Assembly (NCBI GenBank): GCA_029948255.1
Contig: JALIZF010001812.1
Coordinates: 124,001-188,000 of the forward strand
Source: Telmatactis stephensoni
Taxonomy: Eukaryota; Cnidaria; Anthozoa; Actiniaria; Isophelliidae
Direction: 5' to 3'
Length of the DNA stretch: 64,000 nt
Position 1 is the first letter of the stretch. Every line of letters starts with the position of its first letter. The position numbers were made by a program, and so were the translations under genes. Shown here piece after piece: positions 63,730-64,000 of the stretch. The notes below the pieces were generated by a model. That model did not search any database. It was given only the letters and a program-made list of their open reading frames with translations, and was not told where the DNA came from.

Positions 63730-64000
63730 CTGCACGGGAAATTTGATAAAACAGAGAAAAAGAAACTAAGAAAATCACAAATTCCAAGCAATAGACAGAT
63801 CAAATTTGACTCACTGTATATTAACATAAACTACAACAGGACCCTAGGGATGTACAATAGTCTATTGAAAATTAACAATGGGATCTCTTATATGATTAAA
63901 ACTAAATCGAACTGGTTAGCTATTGCTATTGTTCAAGCATTGTTGGTGGGTAATACCATATCTAGAATACACTTCTTTGAGCTTCCAGAGACCAGGGAAT
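63730..64000. other. Right edge, TACC intron
   Basis: No exon could be supported. A minus frame at about 63950-64000 is open to the edge but lacks an identifiable acceptor. Confidence 0.35.

Overview
Nuclear DNA of an animal, most likely an anthozoan cnidarian and probably a reef coral. It is AT-rich, has multi-exon genes with GT-AG introns, many short inverted-repeat transposons, tRNA-derived SINEs, and a CatSper beta gene alongside ordinary metazoan centrosome and cilium genes. Species assignment is an inference; no rRNA or mitochondrial marker is present.

Layout. The left edge (1-328, minus) holds the N-terminal exon of a gene running off the window; its product is rich in Gln, Asn, Pro and Tyr. 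From 0.4 to about 33 kb there is mostly intergenic, repeat-laden DNA: a 118-bp satellite (11.3-12.3 kb), a nested LINE/SINE/MITE cluster (15.7-16.4 kb), three copies of an ACTCGTGCC-ended element (17.5-20.7 kb), a small Ser-rich ORF (21.4-22.0 kb) with a broken duplicate (28.6-29.1 kb), a 5'-truncated non-LTR retrotransposon (26.4-27.2 kb), and many MITEs with clear target-site duplications.

The gene-dense part runs from 33.8 to 64 kb: CATSPERB (minus, 33.8-43.7 kb, five coding exons), LRP2BP (minus, 44.05-48.18 kb, six exons), B9D1 (plus, 48.31-50.82 kb, seven exons) and the conserved C-terminal half of a TACC gene (minus, 52.46-63.73 kb, nine exons visible, 5' end outside). Splice sites were assigned by hand. 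Reading phases close exactly in LRP2BP (346 aa), B9D1 (219 aa) and the TACC C-terminus. CATSPERB closes at about 1090 aa only if one base is skipped at the start of its last exon.

How the genes fit together. CATSPERB belongs to the sperm flagellum, B9D1 to the ciliary transition zone and TACC to the centrosome and spindle. LRP2BP shares a 126-bp head-to-head promoter with B9D1. That promoter carries a perfect RFX X-box, the classical cilium-gene control element, so LRP2BP may be co-regulated with cilium genes. The introns of these genes host most of the striking elements: a 3.6-kb foldback built of AGGATCCT octamers inside CATSPERB, and a tandem array seeded by an exon boundary inside TACC.
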